Below the pieces are notes generated by a model. It saw nothing but the letters and a program-made list of their open reading frames with translations, did no database searches and was not told the origin of the DNA. The position numbers and the translations under genes were made by a program. This document shows, piece by piece, positions 62,960 through 64,000 of a stretch of 64,000 nucleotides of DNA. The DNA is from Gracilimonas amylolytica (GTDB lineage: Bacteria > Bacteroidota > Rhodothermia > Balneolales > Balneolaceae): positions 25,028-89,027 of the forward strand of contig NZ_PQBS01000008.1 of the NCBI RefSeq assembly GCF_002911695.1, given 5' to 3'. The stretch's first letter is position 1; the number at the start of each line of letters is the position of its first letter.

Positions 62960-63973
62960 ATGGATCTCACAAATCTAACCCACTTTATTGGTATAGATAT
63001 TTCTAAAGATACCCTGGACTGCTGGCACCGTCCTTCCGGGGAACATATGCAGTGCGCAAATTGCGAGTCCGGTTTCCAACAACTAAACCAGTGGATAACC
63101 GAGGCGGGATGTACCGACCAGAACAGTGTTATTTGTATGGAGGACACCGGAATCTATGGTAAACGACTATTGGTTGCGTTAACCCAAATGGGATGGAGAT
63201 GCTCGGTAGAAAAGACCACCATATTGGAAAAGGTGGGCCCGGACCACCATCGTAAAGATGACCAGTTTGATGCTCAGCTACTGGCTGAATACGCGGATCG
63301 TTTTGCTGATCAGTTATCACTGAGCACCCCGGCAGAGCCGGTATTAGATCAGCTTCAACAACTCTATGCTGAACGTCGCCGGCTGATACGCCAGCAAACG
63401 GCCACCAAAACCAAGCAAACGCAATCGGCCCAACAGCCGGACTGCCCGGAGCTGGTGCGCCAGGGGTGGGAAGAGCAACTACAGTTATTTGACAACCATA
63501 TTGCCCAGTTGGAACAGCACATTCGGCAGTGCATACAAACCCATGATGGGCTGCAGGAATACTACGACTTGCTGGTCAGTATTCCTGGTATTGGAGAAGT
63601 TACCGCCTGGATGTGGCTGATTCTCTTTTTTGGAGAACAAAAATTGAATCCTAAGGCTATTTCCTCCCGTTTTGGAGTAGCTCCCCATAGTCATAGTTCA
63701 GGAAGTTCGGTGCGTGGGAAAACGCGTTCTTCCGGCCATGGAAGTGCAGAAGCACGTTCTACGTTAACCATGGCAGCCCGCTCGGCCAGTACACACAACG
63801 ATAAATTCAGTGCCTATAAACAGAAAAAACTGGAGGAAGGTAAGCCTTGGCCGGTAGTTCGTAATAACCTGGTAAACAAATTAATCACTATTATATGTGC
63901 CATATGGAACAGCCAAACTTGCTATAAATCAAACCATGAATCCAGATTCGACAAACAAAAAAAGGCTGCTTAG
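62960..63973 (+). CDS. IS110 family transposase (DEDD recombinase)
   Basis: A 337-residue transposase. RuvC-like DEDD domain at about 8-150: Asp13 ('FIGIDISKDTLD'), Glu61 ('CMEDTGIYG') and Asp101/Asp104 ('RKDDQFDAQLLAEY'). A coiled-coil middle follows (about 130-195). The Tnp domain is 'LLVSIPGIGEVTAWMW', then 'SRFGVAPHSHSSGSSVRGK', where Ser247 is the probable nucleophile. It starts after GAGG at 8 nt spacing. Full length, apparently functional. The long non-coding leader before it matches the IS110 group, whose bridge RNA is on the 5' side. Confidence 0.93.
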   Translation: MDLTNLTHFIGIDISKDTLDCWHRPSGEHMQCANCESGFQQLNQWITEAGCTDQNSVICMEDTGIYGKRLLVALTQMGWRCSVEKTTILEKVGPDHHRKDDQFDAQLLAEYADRFADQLSLSTPAEPVLDQLQQLYAERRRLIRQQTATKTKQTQSAQQPDCPELVRQGWEEQLQLFDNHIAQLEQHIRQCIQTHDGLQEYYDLLVSIPGIGEVTAWMWLILFFGEQKLNPKAISSRFGVAPHSHSSGSSVRGKTRSSGHGSAEARSTLTMAARSASTHNDKFSAYKQKKLEEGKPWPVVRNNLVNKLITIICAIWNSQTCYKSNHESRFDKQKKAA

Positions 63974-64000
63974 TACTTGATTAAGTCATAGCATTCGGGA

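Larger units (their letters stand above)
62700..64000 (+). mobile_element. IS110-family insertion sequence, right end beyond or near window edge
   Basis: Consists of the folded leader at 62770-62914 and the transposase gene at 62960-63973. The left boundary is a rough placement. IS110 elements lack terminal inverted repeats and usually do not duplicate the target, so ends cannot be read from one copy. Only 27 bp follow the transposase stop in this window, so the right end is probably cut off. Confidence 0.5.

Overview
The window is chromosomal DNA from a Bacteroidota-type bacterium. Balneolota (Balneola/Gracilimonas-like marine bacteria) is my best guess, from gene content only. Support comes from a SusC/SusD pair, Bacteroidota-style -7 boxes (TAnnTTTG) without many Shine-Dalgarno sites, a tRNA without an encoded CCA, an AttH-type ABC module, DUF4342, YifB/ComM and a large signal peptidase I. 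No phylogeny could be run.

Layout. 1-1405 is the end of a phage-like or transposable element: a leftward operon of three small genes (one HTH-like), a divergent CI-type repressor, a palindromic operator and short repeats, abutting a tRNA-Ile(CAU) gene with a damaged acceptor stem. 1978-4371 holds an AraC regulator, a diheme cytochrome c and an SRPBCC protein. 4601-8522 holds two tandem universal stress proteins, a DUF368/PopT-type transporter and pcm. 8660-9708 is a RAYT transposase gene between two 164-bp multi-hairpin repeats. 9803-18314 has lgt, a porin, a ZIP transporter, a barrel-like protein, a YgjP-type peptidase, an ECF sigma/anti-sigma/Spy-like stress module and rlmN. 18430-29004 has lepA-lepB, hisE, an AttEFGH-like ABC system, hisA and hisF.

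29025-41512 has a DtxR/MntR regulator, a membrane-bound SpoIIE phosphatase with a partner protein, a TANGO2/NRDE protein, NhaC, gltX, a WbqC protein, an SLC13 transporter gene broken by one in-frame stop, a sodium:solute symporter with a 42-aa membrane partner, and a sterol-desaturase-like enzyme. 41656-50110 is a SusC/SusD - S51 peptidase - zinc metalloprotease locus, probably for peptide use, with a gene remnant beside it. 50288-58596 is a leftward run: priA, GCS2-CBS, aspartoacylase-like, scpB, rluB, hydrolase. 58674-59120 is a four-helix-bundle gene enclosed by perfect 17-bp inverted repeats. 59122-62253 has comM/yifB, DUF4342 and trxB. The end holds an IS110-family transposase preceded by a strongly folded non-coding segment, a candidate bridge RNA.

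Most housekeeping content is ordinary. The points most worth checking are the IS110 upstream RNA, the PriA protein that has lost exactly one of its two zinc sites, the four-helix cassette, the RAYT with its repeats, the tRNA/element junction, the CnrYXH-like sigma module and the SLC13 nonsense codon.
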